A stretch of 35,423 nt of DNA. Origin: Bacteroidales bacterium. Lineage in GTDB: Bacteria > Bacteroidota > Bacteroidia > Bacteroidales > Bacteroidaceae. The stretch covers positions 1-35,423 of the forward strand of contig JALFTM010000188.1 in the NCBI GenBank assembly GCA_022788345.1. Reading direction: 5' to 3'. The notes below the pieces were generated by a model. It saw only the letters and a list, made by a program, of their open reading frames with translations. It had not been told where the DNA came from and did not search any database. The translations under genes and the position numbers were made by a program. This document shows, piece after piece, positions 1 to 10,284 of the stretch (its first letter is position 1; each line of letters starts with the position of its first letter).

Positions 1-2931
1 GATCCAAGCCTTTTCAACATTTGTCAAAGAGATCTCATTCTTACCAACTACTGCCGTAGAAGCCTTAGCCACAGTGGTGTGTGCAATACCAGTTGCTTGT
101 GCTTCTGGAGCATCGGCCTCGCCTTGGTCGTGAAGATCAACTTGCTTAGGACGACCCTTAGACTCATCGCCTTGGATCTCTACCGCAAAGTCAATAGAGA
201 AACCTTTCGCTGTCAAGCCAACAGGGCCAGGGTGTGGGAACCAAGCATCTGAGAACACAACGCGCAAACGGCTCTTACCTACACGAGCATTTGCTGGGAT
301 AGTAATCTTTTGTTTGATACCTGGCTCTTGGAAGTTGTTTGTCCCTTTTCTTGCAGTACCAAGGTCGAAGATATTCTCTCCGCCTTCAGTAAGCGTACCT
401 GGGCTGAACGTGCGACTTTCATCGAGATCAAGGTAAGCTTTACCGAAGCAATAGCGCAAGCCATCGTCTGAAGCAGCACTTGCACGGCCAAAGTCAGCGG
501 CTTTGAAGAAGAGTTCTATCTCTTGGCCTTGTCTTACAATAAGCGGACGATGGGTTGTTGTTGCATCCACATATTGTGTATTATTAGGTTGAGGTTGGCC
601 ATTGGTGTAGTCCAAATCTTGGATAGCTCCCGTAGTTGTGAAAGTTGTGATATAGCGTTGTTCAACAGCTTTCTGCAAGCCTTCAGAAGCAGGATTGATT
701 TGAGATTTTCCGTAAGACTTATCTGAGTAAGCTGGTACGCCTGCTGTGCGTTCAACTCCAAGCCATTGAATAGGTGAATAGGTTTTCAAATCCGTTGACA
801 CTGCACGAACGCCAAAGAAAGGTTTCTCTGCATCATTCTCAAAAATCATATCACCGATAAAAGCCGCCCAAGAAGAAGTAGTAGCAATCACGTGAGGCGT
901 GCCATTCTCTCCATTCTTGTAAACAACCTCAAAGTGGTCGATATTGAGCTCGTCATTATAAGCCATGCCAAACTCCTTGCGGTCTTTTCCTTCACCTTCA
1001 ACAGCCCAACTAAGCTTTACTGCCATAGATTGAGTAGTCTCTTCCTTTACTTCAGCAAGGAGACTATTTTCCTTAATAGAAGCTGGAGCAACTTGCGTAT
1101 CATCATTGATTTCCAGTTTACCTACATAGAGATCGTAGGCAGAACCATCGCCTTTTACACGCAAACCGACGTGAGTGATGACATCACCAGCGTTGAGACC
1201 TGTGATTTGTACATCATTCTCTTTCCATTGCTTATCGGCTGTTTCACCTGCAGGAACTTCAATCCAATCAGTGCTACCCTCCTTTTGAAGAATAACATAA
1301 AGATTTGAAGCTGTTGCACCTGCTTTACCTTCTGCCCATTTTAAGGCGACTTTCAAGTAAGGGTTAGTACCTACTACGAGATTCGTGCGATAAAGCACCA
1401 CATCTGTGTTATTTGGCGTGCCTTTCAATCGAAGTGAAGAACCTCCCATGTAAGAGTCACGATGTGTGAAAGATGGCTGCAAATCTGTAGCTATTTGTGT
1501 CGTACCTGTTTGATACACCAGCCAGCGGTATGTAGGCACTACATCCTGCGCACTCATATTGTACCATGAAGTGAAAGTCTTCTTACCCTTATAGTTGTAG
1601 CGATCGCCATTACCCAAAGAGAAATGAGTGCGGAAAGGCAATTTGCCTTGAATAGCAGAACGTTCAGGAATATAGGTGGCAAGTCCAGGGAAGTTGTACA
1701 TAGCAGGATTTGAGCCTTGGCTTCCCCATGAATATTCTCCACCTCCCATAGGGCGATTAGAAGGATTACGCTTACCTCCAGAGAACACACGTTCCAATAA
1801 AGATTGATAGTTCTCTTGGGCATCAAACGCATCTGTACCTGTATTGTTTGACCACAAACGGCTATTAGAGTGTTCACCCCAAAGAACCATATTCATGCGC
1901 TTTGAAGCCTCCTTTTCTTCTGGAGAGGTGTCGCCATATCCTTCGCCCGCGAAGTTCTCCCAAGAGCGGTTCATGTGCACAATCCATGCACCAGCGTACA
2001 CACCTTCTGCCGTACCAAAGTTTCGTTCAGCTACAAGAACAGAGCGACCAGGAGAGCTTGTAAAATCATCACCTTCATAGTTAAGGAAAGTATCAGCAGT
2101 CTTACTGCCTCTCGTTCCATACAAATGATCGACATTGGCATCCGTCAATCTACTTGTATTGGTGTACATACCAATGTGGAAGTTTCTAAATCCAAGTTCT
2201 TCTGCTCTCTTATAGAGTTGCTTATGGAACTGAACAATCTCTTGATCGGCATAACGATAGGTACTCTCCCAGTTGTAGTTGATACCATCAGTACCGAAGT
2301 ACAATAAGATATTCAGCAGTGGATCTATGTATTTATACTTACCATTTTCTTTTTCAATGATAAAAGAAAAGAAGTTTTCAGCCGCAGATCCTGTTCCATG
2401 ATCAAAGAACTTGATACCGCTATAAATGTCTGTACCATTCTTGTGCGCTGCATCTGCCCAAGCACCAGGACCTTGGAAAAGGCCGTGATTCCAGTTACCA
2501 AACTTCGCAGTGTAGTTCCACATAGAAAACACGTCATCATTGAAGTTGGCACTGGGATAGCCACCCAAGCCTTTACCATCGCCAGATGGGATATTCATCC
2601 ACAACTTACGGGTAGGATACAAGCCCTTTACCAGAAGGTCTTCTGCCTTAGGTTCGATAATGGCGCGAGGGCGCACGTGTGAGCGTACAAATTCAAGGTC
2701 ATGTTTACTAAAACCTGCAGCCTCAAACTCTGCCATAGTAGGGAATTTTTTACCTGCCTTATGAGCATTATAAAAGAGTTTAAGGAAGTTATTATCAGAG
2801 AATGGGTCGAAGTTGTAAACCTTCGTTGATGCAGAAGCAGGAATTGAAGTTGTCTGCGCAACCATTGTCTGAGGTATGCCCACGGCCATAGAGCCGAAGA
2901 GTGTCATCAAGAGTAATGATTTCTTGTTCAT
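1..2931 (-). CDS. GH85-like endo-beta-N-acetylglucosaminidase, secreted; 3' end truncated by window start
   Basis: Read manually: ATG at 2931, frame open to base 1. N-terminus MNKKSLLLMTLFGSMAVGIPQTMVAQ is a signal peptide. GH85-type blocks: WADAAHKNGTDIYSGIKFF, YFGTDGINYNWES (N-x-E catalytic arrangement), TADTFLNYEGDDF, VYAGAWIVHMN. Located next to a SusC/SusD pair. Confidence 0.72.
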   Translation of the reverse strand, partial: MNKKSLLLMTLFGSMAVGIPQTMVAQTTSIPASASTKVYNFDPFSDNNFLKLFYNAHKAGKKFPTMAEFEAAGFSKHDLEFVRSHVRPRAIIEPKAEDLLVKGLYPTRKLWMNIPSGDGKGLGGYPSANFNDDVFSMWNYTAKFGNWNHGLFQGPGAWADAAHKNGTDIYSGIKFFDHGTGSAAENFFSFIIEKENGKYKYIDPLLNILLYFGTDGINYNWESTYRYADQEIVQFHKQLYKRAEELGFRNFHIGMYTNTSRLTDANVDHLYGTRGSKTADTFLNYEGDDFTSSPGRSVLVAERNFGTAEGVYAGAWIVHMNRSWENFAGEGYGDTSPEEKEASKRMNMVLWGEHSNSRLWSNNTGTDAFDAQENYQSLLERVFSGGKRNPSNRPMGGGEYSWGSQGSNPAMYNFPGLATYIPERSAIQGKLPFRTHFSLGNGDRYNYKGKKTFTSWYNMSAQDVVPTYRWLVYQTGTTQIATDLQPSFTHRDSYMGGSSLRLKGTPNNTDVVLYRTNLVVGTNPYLKVALKWAEGKAGATASNLYVILQKEGSTDWIEVPAGETADKQWKENDVQITGLNAGDVITHVGLRVKGDGSAYDLYVGKLEINDDTQVAPASIKENSLLAEVKEETTQSMAVKLSWAVEGEGKDRKEFGMAYNDELNIDHFEVVYKNGENGTPHVIATTSSWAAFIGDMIFENDAEKPFFGVRAVSTDLKTYSPIQWLGVERTAGVPAYSDKSYGKSQINPASEGLQKAVEQRYITTFTTTGAIQDLDYTNGQPQPNNTQYVDATTTHRPLIVRQGQEIELFFKAADFGRASAASDDGLRYCFGKAYLDLDESRTFSPGTLTEGGENIFDLGTARKGTNNFQEPGIKQKITIPANARVGKSRLRVVFSDAWFPHPGPVGLTAKGFSIDFAVEIQGDESKGRPKQVDLHDQGEADAPEAQATGIAHTTVAKASTAVVGKNEISLTNVEKAWI

Positions 2932-3027
2932 ACTTGATTGATTAAAAGAGTTAGTGAAGAAAGATGGCGGAGGAGTGATCCTCCGCCATCAGGAGGATAT
3001 TTTATTTTGTACCTAAAAGGCTAAAGT

Positions 3028-4815
3028 TTAGAAATTGGCTTGGTTTTTATCCCACCAAAGGCGAGTGGCTTGCACATCTTCGCCTCCAAGAGCCTTGAGG
3101 CCTGATGTGGCGATGTCTGCTGCAACAGAAGCCTCGGAACGTCCGGGGAAAGGAATGCGACGAATGAGATCGCCAGGTTTCAAGCTACCATCGCCATCGT
3201 CAACATTGAGCACTGGGAACATCTTGGGATAACCCGTGCGCCGTGCCTCTGTCCAAGCCTCATAAGAGTAAGGATAAAGGGCGATGTACTTTTGTGTAAT
3301 GATCTTCTCAAGCATTGTCTCTTTAGAGTCGGCAGCGTTCCAAGCTACACCAATCTTTGTCACACTTTCTGCATTGTTTGCCGCATCAAGAGGATCCACA
3401 TAAGTGTAGGCAGTTGCTTCCTTTTGGGCTTTGTAAGCCTCCAAACGCGATGTATAGCGAGAGTTGTTGCTGGGATCGTCAAGGAAAGCGTTATCAATAC
3501 CAGCGTTATAGAAGCTTTCGGCTGTTCCGCCCATGTCCCAACCACGAAGTGCACCTTCAGCACGGAGGAATTGTACTTCTGCGAGCTTCATAATATATAA
3601 TGGAGCTTGTGCGAAAGGACGCTTATCGATACGAGAGTAAGCAATGCGTGTATTCACATCATAACTCTGCCCCTCGCTCATGTAAGTTCCTGCGCGCAAA
3701 CCGACAATACGGCTTCCTGAGGGCAAAGATAAGGATGGATCTGTGGGGTTGTTGAGATCGCCTGAGTTCTTACGGAAAATATAGTTGATGTAAGGGTGGT
3801 TCAAGCTCATCAACAAACTCTCGAACGAAGCATTCAAACGGGTATCGCTCCAAGACTCTGAAATTTCCACCAAAGGGTTGGTGAAGCCAAGCACTGAAGG
3901 ATAGAGCGCAGCTTCTTCCTCGTGCGAAGTGATAACACCTTCCTTGATGGCAGCCTCTGCCCACAGCTTTGCGGTGTCGGGGCTGACCTTAACGATGTGC
4001 ATCGCCATACGAAGCTTCAGAGAGTTGGCCAAAAGGCGAAGGTTTTCAATGCTGGGGGCTTTAGCAATAGAGATGTATTTCTTCACTACGCTGTCCACCT
4101 TGTTGCGATACCATTCTGGCTTCGTTGGATAGTGCTTAAAGCACGCATTGATAGTGTCAAGGTTTTCTACGATGCTGTGATAGATGTCATGCACAGAGTT
4201 GTAGGTGTAAGGGAAGTCTTCCTTCTGACGCTTATAGTCTTGATAGGTGATTGGTCCATAAACATCTGTCACCTCTTGGCTGGCATAGTTAAAAAGGAGT
4301 AGAGCGGCTGCTTTCAATTCTGGCACGCTGTCCACAGCTGGGTGGTTCAACAAAGGAACGACACCATTGCGCACAATGCCATAAGAGCCATTTGCACCTG
4401 AAGTGTACTTGGGGTTATCGTCATAAGTCGATGACATGCTACCGCCCGTACCCGATGAGAAGTTGTGAGGAAGTACGGAGTAGCCTGCATAGTTGTCAAT
4501 ACACATGGTGAATTGGTACTGATAGGCGTGTGCACCGGGGAAAGCACCTTCTTTACCGCCACGCATCGCATACTGTGCCGTCAACATCTGCCCAAAATTG
4601 AGCGTCAATTTATTGAGGCTGGAGTCTACGCTGGCGCGAGAAGCCAGTTTGGTATAAAGAATAGAGTCTGCCTTACCTGAGTTGTAGGTGACACGTTCCA
4701 CAATGCCTTCGCTCTTCGTCACATTGGAAGCTGGCGTATCATAGTCCAAGCAAGATTGAAGGCTCATTGTGCCAGCAGCCAACAACGATGCAAGCGTTAA
4801 TATCTGGGATTTCAT
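3028..4815 (-). CDS. SusD/RagB-family nutrient-binding outer membrane lipoprotein
   Basis: Lipoprotein signal MKSQILTLASLLAAGTMSLQSC; SusD-like C-terminal region (QKYIALYPYSYEAWTEARRTGYP; RIPFPGRSE); directly downstream of a SusC homologue. Confidence 0.92.
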   Translation of the reverse strand: MKSQILTLASLLAAGTMSLQSCLDYDTPASNVTKSEGIVERVTYNSGKADSILYTKLASRASVDSSLNKLTLNFGQMLTAQYAMRGGKEGAFPGAHAYQYQFTMCIDNYAGYSVLPHNFSSGTGGSMSSTYDDNPKYTSGANGSYGIVRNGVVPLLNHPAVDSVPELKAAALLLFNYASQEVTDVYGPITYQDYKRQKEDFPYTYNSVHDIYHSIVENLDTINACFKHYPTKPEWYRNKVDSVVKKYISIAKAPSIENLRLLANSLKLRMAMHIVKVSPDTAKLWAEAAIKEGVITSHEEEAALYPSVLGFTNPLVEISESWSDTRLNASFESLLMSLNHPYINYIFRKNSGDLNNPTDPSLSLPSGSRIVGLRAGTYMSEGQSYDVNTRIAYSRIDKRPFAQAPLYIMKLAEVQFLRAEGALRGWDMGGTAESFYNAGIDNAFLDDPSNNSRYTSRLEAYKAQKEATAYTYVDPLDAANNAESVTKIGVAWNAADSKETMLEKIITQKYIALYPYSYEAWTEARRTGYPKMFPVLNVDDGDGSLKPGDLIRRIPFPGRSEASVAADIATSGLKALGGEDVQATRLWWDKNQANF

Positions 4816-4962
4816 AAAGTATGTCTCTTAAGTAGGTAATTATTGGGGAAAGAAGACCGCAGGCAAGAGCTTAGGAAGGCACGATGGATAGGAATTTGCA
4901 CACAGAGCTGACTGTCACAGGCCTTATGTGCTTTCCTAAGTACCTGCCATGGGTCGAATTAT

Positions 4963-7900
4963 TTAGAAGTTCATCTTCACGGAGAAACCGAAGGAGCGTG
5001 CAGAGGGTTGTGAGAAGACTTCGAATCCGCTCAAACCATTTTGTGTTGATACTGCTACATCGGGGTCTACGGGAGCATCCTTATAGAGGAAGAAGAGGTT
5101 GCGTGCGATGAACGACACAGAAAGGTTCTTGGAATCGCCAAAGAGGTTGCGGAACGTGTAGCCGAGCGAGAGTTCACGCAAACGGAAGTTCGTCGCATTA
5201 TAGACGTACTGCGTAGGATAGAACTTGCTACCGATTTCGCGATAATAGCCTTCAATGGGCGTGAGCTGTCCGTCAGGAAGACGCATGGCAGGTTGGCCAT
5301 TGAGCATCAAACCTGTGCGTTCTGCCTCCAAGCGGGCATTAGCAGTGCGCTCCGACACACCATATTGGTCAAGCACAGCCTCTGTATAAGAAACAATTTT
5401 GCCACCAATGCGACCGTTGATCAGGAAGAAGAGTGAGAAGTCCTTATAATTAAGCGTGTTGCTCCAACCAAGTTGCCACTTAGAGTTCATGTTGCCGATA
5501 TACACCATCTTGTCCACATCGGGCGAGAGCGAAGGGATGCCACGGCTGTCGAGCTTGATGCTACCATCTGCATTGCGCACAAAGTCCTTCGCATACATGT
5601 CGCCATATGTGCCACCTGTGTTGTAGCGTATCTCAACATTACCGCCGACAAGGCTCTGTGCAATTTTGGCTTCTCGGCCTTTCTCTACGTAGGTTTCTAC
5701 GATGCGGTTGTGGTTATAGGACACATTCACACCTGTACGCCATTGCCAATCGCGGGCGAAAGGCCAGTTGTAACTGGCAGAGGCTTCAATACCTTGGTTG
5801 CGGATGATACCTGTATTCACCACACGACTGCGACCGCTCGCTGCTGGAATAACAAGGTAAGAGTTGTGCATGGCCGTATTATAATACGTCATGTCTAAGT
5901 TCAAACGGCTGTTGAAAAGCCCTGCTTCGAAACCAGTTTCAAAAGACTTGGTCTTCTCTGGAACTGGGTTGTTCACTACCTCGTATGCAGAAATACCGAC
6001 AGAGCCTGTCACCAAGTTGCTGGACACCTTGTTGAAGAGAATGTTGGGAATTGAGTTACCCACTTCACTATAAGACAGACGATACTTCAGATAGTTCACG
6101 AAGCTGGGCAAACGCAAGAGCTGGCTCAAGATGGCATTACCACCCAAAGAGAAGTAGCCATAGTTGTTGGCTGTGCCAAAATGTTTGAATTGCTCAAAGG
6201 CGCAATACCAGTCGTGGCGATAAGAGGCATCGAAGAACAACATGTCTTTCCAGCCCACTTGTGCTGTAAAGATAGTTGCGCGGTCCCAGTCGGATGTTTT
6301 ATACTGCGACATTGAACGATAGCCACCACCAGCTTCTGTTGAGAAGAAATTCACTGTGGAGGGCAACTTTTGCAACATGCCGTCATAAACTGTTGCTGGT
6401 GCTCCGAACGATTGATACTCGCCATGCACCGTGTGCCCTACCCAACCTGCTGTTGCAGAAAGGCTATAGTCGCCGAATTGCTTATTGAACGATGCCAGAT
6501 AATCAACATAAATCTCATCGCTCTTGCTGTGGTTGTTGTAATAGTCGCCGAAAGCAGAATAGTTTTTAGGCAAACGAGTGGTTGCCCAGCGTTCTGTAGC
6601 GCCACGCGAACGATCGAAGTTGGCAGAAATGCGTGCTTGCATCGTGAGCCATTCAAACACCTTGAGACGACCACTGATGTAACCGCTCACACGCTCATCA
6701 CGTAGGATGCTGTTGTTTTGGCGTGCCAACCAATAAGGGTTGTTGCTGGCTGTGTTCAAACTATAAGCCCAATCCTGCATTGTTCCCTTAAGGGTTGCTA
6801 CATCAGACTGCCACACATAACCATTTGCACCGCCCACATAGTGATAGATAGGCAATGATTCCCACGTTCCCTCGGTAGCATAATGATTGGCATAATAGTC
6901 CATATCTATGTTACGAGGTGTCAAGTAGATATCGTAGAGAGGGTTGAGCGTTGTGCCACCGCCGAGACGGTTTTGTGTGCGGGTTTGCACATAGTTCAAG
7001 CTCACATCAACTCCCAATCGCTTATTAAAAAGTTCGTAGCTTTGTCGGAAAGAAAAAGTATTGCGGTTATAAGCGTTGTTTGGTATCATGCCCTTGGCAT
7101 GGTTGTTCGCCATAGAGAAGTAGGTTTTAACCTTCTCTGTACCGCCACTCACAGAAACGCTATTATTGGTTGTCACACCTGTACGGAGGAAGTTGGCGAT
7201 GTCGTCAGCACCTTGACGACGCAAGCGAGCTGGCGAGCCAGCAATTTGCGCATCGGTGATGTCGGCCAATTTTCCACCCCAGCTGTCATACGTTGGAGTG
7301 TTACCATTGAATTGTGAACCATAGATGTTTTGGATCTTTGGCGTTACGAAAGGCGATTCAAAGACAACACTTGAAGATACATTGACATCCAAACGGCCTT
7401 CCTTACCTTTCTTTGTGGTAATCATCAACACACCATTGGCTGCTAAGCTACCATAAAGTGCAGAAGCGTTAGCACCCTTCAGCACATTGATATCCTCAAT
7501 ATCATCAGGGTTAATCATTGACAAGGGGTCGGAACCTTCCGTCGTGCCTTGATAGGTCAAACTTTGACCATCGCCCCACCCTTTTTGGTTGCTCGTGTTG
7601 TTGGTCATGGGGATACCATCAACTACAATCAGCGGTGCATTATTACCCAAGATGGATTTTGCACCACGGAGCTGTATCTTAGACGCACCGCCTGCACCAC
7701 CTGCACTGGGCGTAATCGTCACGCCAGAAACGCGACCTTCCAAAGAGTTGGCCACGTTCGCATTTTGCACACGCTGCAAGTCGGTAGAAGAAATCTTTTG
7801 GGTCGAATAAGTCAAAGACTTCTCTTTGCGTTGGATACCCATAGCTGTTACAACTACTTCGCTGAATTGGTTGTCCAACTCTTGTAGTGTAATGTTAAGG

Positions 7901-8214
7901 GCTTCGCCAGTCCATCGTGTCGTTGTAGCCTTATAGCCTATCAAGCTCACACGAATTGTTGCACCTTGCTTCACGTTTTTAAGCGTGAATTGTCCTTGTG
8001 CATCGGTCAGCACTACTTGTGAAGTACCCACAAGGACAACTGATGCCCCTTCAATGGGCATTCCTTGCGCATCTTTTACAACTCCAGATACTGTGCTCGT
8101 TTGTTGAACCACAGCGACATTAGGGGTTAATAGCAACGGCGTTGCAGATGCAGGCACTGCAAGTGCAAGTGGCAGAAGTGCTAATACTTTTCGAGAAAAG
8201 TTCTTTTTTGCCAT
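4963..8214 (-). CDS. SusC/RagA-family TonB-linked outer membrane protein
   Basis: Signal peptide, CarboxypepD_reg-like domain (STVSGVVKDAQGMPIEGASVVLVGTSQVVLTDAQGQFTLKN), plug domain (ANVANSLEGRVSGV... GAKSILGNNAPLIVVDGIPM), and a long C-terminal barrel ending in aromatic F (SFGFSVKMNF). Confidence 0.96.
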   Translation of the reverse strand: MAKKNFSRKVLALLPLALAVPASATPLLLTPNVAVVQQTSTVSGVVKDAQGMPIEGASVVLVGTSQVVLTDAQGQFTLKNVKQGATIRVSLIGYKATTTRWTGEALNITLQELDNQFSEVVVTAMGIQRKEKSLTYSTQKISSTDLQRVQNANVANSLEGRVSGVTITPSAGGAGGASKIQLRGAKSILGNNAPLIVVDGIPMTNNTSNQKGWGDGQSLTYQGTTEGSDPLSMINPDDIEDINVLKGANASALYGSLAANGVLMITTKKGKEGRLDVNVSSSVVFESPFVTPKIQNIYGSQFNGNTPTYDSWGGKLADITDAQIAGSPARLRRQGADDIANFLRTGVTTNNSVSVSGGTEKVKTYFSMANNHAKGMIPNNAYNRNTFSFRQSYELFNKRLGVDVSLNYVQTRTQNRLGGGTTLNPLYDIYLTPRNIDMDYYANHYATEGTWESLPIYHYVGGANGYVWQSDVATLKGTMQDWAYSLNTASNNPYWLARQNNSILRDERVSGYISGRLKVFEWLTMQARISANFDRSRGATERWATTRLPKNYSAFGDYYNNHSKSDEIYVDYLASFNKQFGDYSLSATAGWVGHTVHGEYQSFGAPATVYDGMLQKLPSTVNFFSTEAGGGYRSMSQYKTSDWDRATIFTAQVGWKDMLFFDASYRHDWYCAFEQFKHFGTANNYGYFSLGGNAILSQLLRLPSFVNYLKYRLSYSEVGNSIPNILFNKVSSNLVTGSVGISAYEVVNNPVPEKTKSFETGFEAGLFNSRLNLDMTYYNTAMHNSYLVIPAASGRSRVVNTGIIRNQGIEASASYNWPFARDWQWRTGVNVSYNHNRIVETYVEKGREAKIAQSLVGGNVEIRYNTGGTYGDMYAKDFVRNADGSIKLDSRGIPSLSPDVDKMVYIGNMNSKWQLGWSNTLNYKDFSLFFLINGRIGGKIVSYTEAVLDQYGVSERTANARLEAERTGLMLNGQPAMRLPDGQLTPIEGYYREIGSKFYPTQYVYNATNFRLRELSLGYTFRNLFGDSKNLSVSFIARNLFFLYKDAPVDPDVAVSTQNGLSGFEVFSQPSARSFGFSVKMNF

Positions 8215-8354
8215 ATTGATATATAGATCTTAAATAGATGATTTGGTTTACTTGTAGAATTGTTGTGTCTTCATTCCCTCAAGAATACTTTTCTTTTATT
8301 CCAAAAGGGGCAATGCGTAAAACAAATGTGTTTGGGTCTGTTTTAACATTGCTT

Positions 8355-8378
8355 TTAAGAGGAATGGCGCCCTCTTAA
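8355..8378 (-). promoter_or_regulatory. Hairpin in the presumed susC 5' leader, with a -7-like box (TATATTTG, minus strand, 8404-8411) just upstream
   Basis: Perfect 8-bp inverted repeat ttaagagg-N8-cctcttaa; caaatata at 8404-8411 on plus = TATATTTG on minus. No convincing -33 element seen. Confidence 0.4.
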
Positions 8379-8652
8379 TACGTGTTTTGCTATATCAGCG
8401 TTGCAAATATATAAATATAATTTTGACATCTGACATGGTTGCCTTATTTATTTTCTTAAACGAAACACTTTTTAATTTATACTACCCCTAAAATTGTTAA
8501 TTGGAGATGTCATTTTCCCAACACTAAAAATGGCTCAGAAATGCCGCACCCTTATCGTTTCCCTCCCACCCCAAAGAAACGCACAACTCTATGATTTTCA
8601 TTAAAATAAAGCATAAAAAACACAACTCACACAGGGCTATAAAACAAGTCGC

Positions 8653-8716
8653 CCACTTGTGTTTTCTGGAAGCGCAGGAAGAAAATCTTTCCTGCGCTTC
8701 CAGAAAACACAAGTGG
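8653..8716. repeat. Perfect 28-bp inverted repeat with 8-nt loop
   Basis: ccacttgtgttttctggaagcgcaggaa / gaaaatct / ttcctgcgcttccagaaaacacaagtgg; all 28 positions pair. Confidence 0.97.
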
Positions 8717-8838
8717 CGCAAGAAGGAAATGCGAAGAACATTATGGGAAAATTTTTCGCTTTTATGGCAGTTCACAAGCCTCTCAAAATGTTGATTTTAC
8801 TAAAAAAACAAAGCTTCTTAGCTTACATTTATTAACGA

Positions 8839-8874
8839 CATCGTGCCCCACCTCCGCAGAGATGGGGCACGATG
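8839..8874 (-). terminator. Probable intrinsic terminator downstream of sdaA
   Basis: catcgtgcccca ... tggggcacgatg, a 12-bp perfect stem 3' of sdaA on the minus strand. The T-tract is modest. Confidence 0.6.
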
Positions 8875-8961
8875 CCACAGCCGATATTGTCGGTTGTCTT
8901 ATTCTGTTGTGACTTAAAAAAGCTGTTTGCTACGACACGGCCACCATGGGATATTTACCTC

Positions 8962-10191
8962 TTAGCACATCGTTGGTGCGCCATTGCCATAGAGGTGTGC
9001 CATACCCTTGGCCAAACCACCCTCGCTGGTTTCCCGATAAAGAGAAGGAAGATCGAGTCCTGTTTGACGCATCACTTCTACCGCTTTATCGAACGACACA
9101 CGGTGCTCACCATCGGCCAAAGTGGCATACATATTGGCATCCAAGGCACGAGCTGCCGCATGGGCGTTGCGCTCAATGCAAGGGATTTGCACAAGACCAC
9201 AGACAGGATCGCAGGTCATGCCGAGATGATGTTCCAACCCCATCTCTGCGGCATACTCAATCGTTGCCAAGCTACCGCCAAAGACGTAGTTGGAAGCTGC
9301 TGCCGCCATGGCGCATGCCACTCCCACTTCGGCCTGACAGCCAGCTTCCGCACCCGAAATAGAGCCACGTGTTTTGGCCACATTGCCCACCAATCCTGCC
9401 GTGGCTAAAGCGCGAAGAATGCGCGCCTCTGATACGTTACGACTCTTTTGGATGTGGTAGAGCACAGAGGGCACAACGCCACAAGCTCCACAAGTGGGGG
9501 CTGTGACAACTAAGCCGCCACTCGCATTTTCTTCAGACACAGCCAAGGCGTAAGCAAAGACTTTGGAACGGGTTTGCAGATTAGGATTATATCCCTGTGC
9601 CTTCACATAATAGTAAGGGGCTTTGCGGCGCAGGTGCAACTCACCGGGCAATACGCCTTCGGTGTCCAAACCACGCTCGACGGCTGCGCACATCACATGC
9701 CACACTTCGGCAAGATAGTCCCATATCTCTGGCCCTTCGCAGTGTTGAACATATTCCCAATAGTCCATACCCCGCTCTTTGCACCATTTCTCAATGGCCT
9801 CCAAGCTATCGAGGTCGTAGACTTCAGGAGTGTCTATGGTGTTCTCGCCCTCTTCGGACAAGGCACCTCCGCCCACACTGAACACCATCCAAGCATCTGT
9901 CCAGTCGCCACTGACGGTCTTGGCTTCAAATTTCATGCCGTTGGGGTGAAACTCTGGAACGATTTCGGGATGCCAAATAACCTCTGTGCGGTCGCGCCCT
10001 AAGACATTGAGGATAGCCGTGTCGGTCAAGTGTCCCTTGCCAGTAGCTGCCAAACTGCCGTAGAGGGTCACTCGAAAATGTGTGGCTTCGGGATGCAATG
10101 CCAAGTAGCGCTCGGAGGCGTTATGAGGACCCATTGTATGGCTTGAGGAAGGGCCATGGCCTATGCGGAAAAGTTCACGTAAGGATTTCAT
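8962..10191 (-). CDS. sdaA: L-serine ammonia-lyase (iron-sulfur-dependent, single-chain)
   Basis: MKSLRELFRIGHGPSSSHTMGP N-terminus; C-terminal GAEAGCQAEVGVACAMAAAA and CDPVCGLVQIPCIERNA cysteine motifs. The ORF track start at 10224 is an upstream in-frame ATG; the family N-terminus suggests 10191. Confidence 0.95.
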   Translation of the reverse strand: MKSLRELFRIGHGPSSSHTMGPHNASERYLALHPEATHFRVTLYGSLAATGKGHLTDTAILNVLGRDRTEVIWHPEIVPEFHPNGMKFEAKTVSGDWTDAWMVFSVGGGALSEEGENTIDTPEVYDLDSLEAIEKWCKERGMDYWEYVQHCEGPEIWDYLAEVWHVMCAAVERGLDTEGVLPGELHLRRKAPYYYVKAQGYNPNLQTRSKVFAYALAVSEENASGGLVVTAPTCGACGVVPSVLYHIQKSRNVSEARILRALATAGLVGNVAKTRGSISGAEAGCQAEVGVACAMAAAASNYVFGGSLATIEYAAEMGLEHHLGMTCDPVCGLVQIPCIERNAHAAARALDANMYATLADGEHRVSFDKAVEVMRQTGLDLPSLYRETSEGGLAKGMAHLYGNGAPTMC

Positions 10192-10284
10192 ATTGTAAAA
10201 AGCGGTTTCTCCTATATATGTCAAGAGAAAAGCGTATGGTGTTTCTATCTATAATTATTACATCGTGTTCATTGACGGAAGCTT

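Noticed and set aside
892-1308. 138-aa plus-strand ORF at the left edge
   Set aside because: Lies antisense to the continuous minus-strand frame of the ENGase (2931 to 1).
8524-8794. Overlapping opposite-strand ORFs (83 and 67 aa) both encoding CFLEAQE...SCASRKHKW
   Set aside because: Artefact of the 28-bp palindrome being read on both strands. No promoter or plausible domain.
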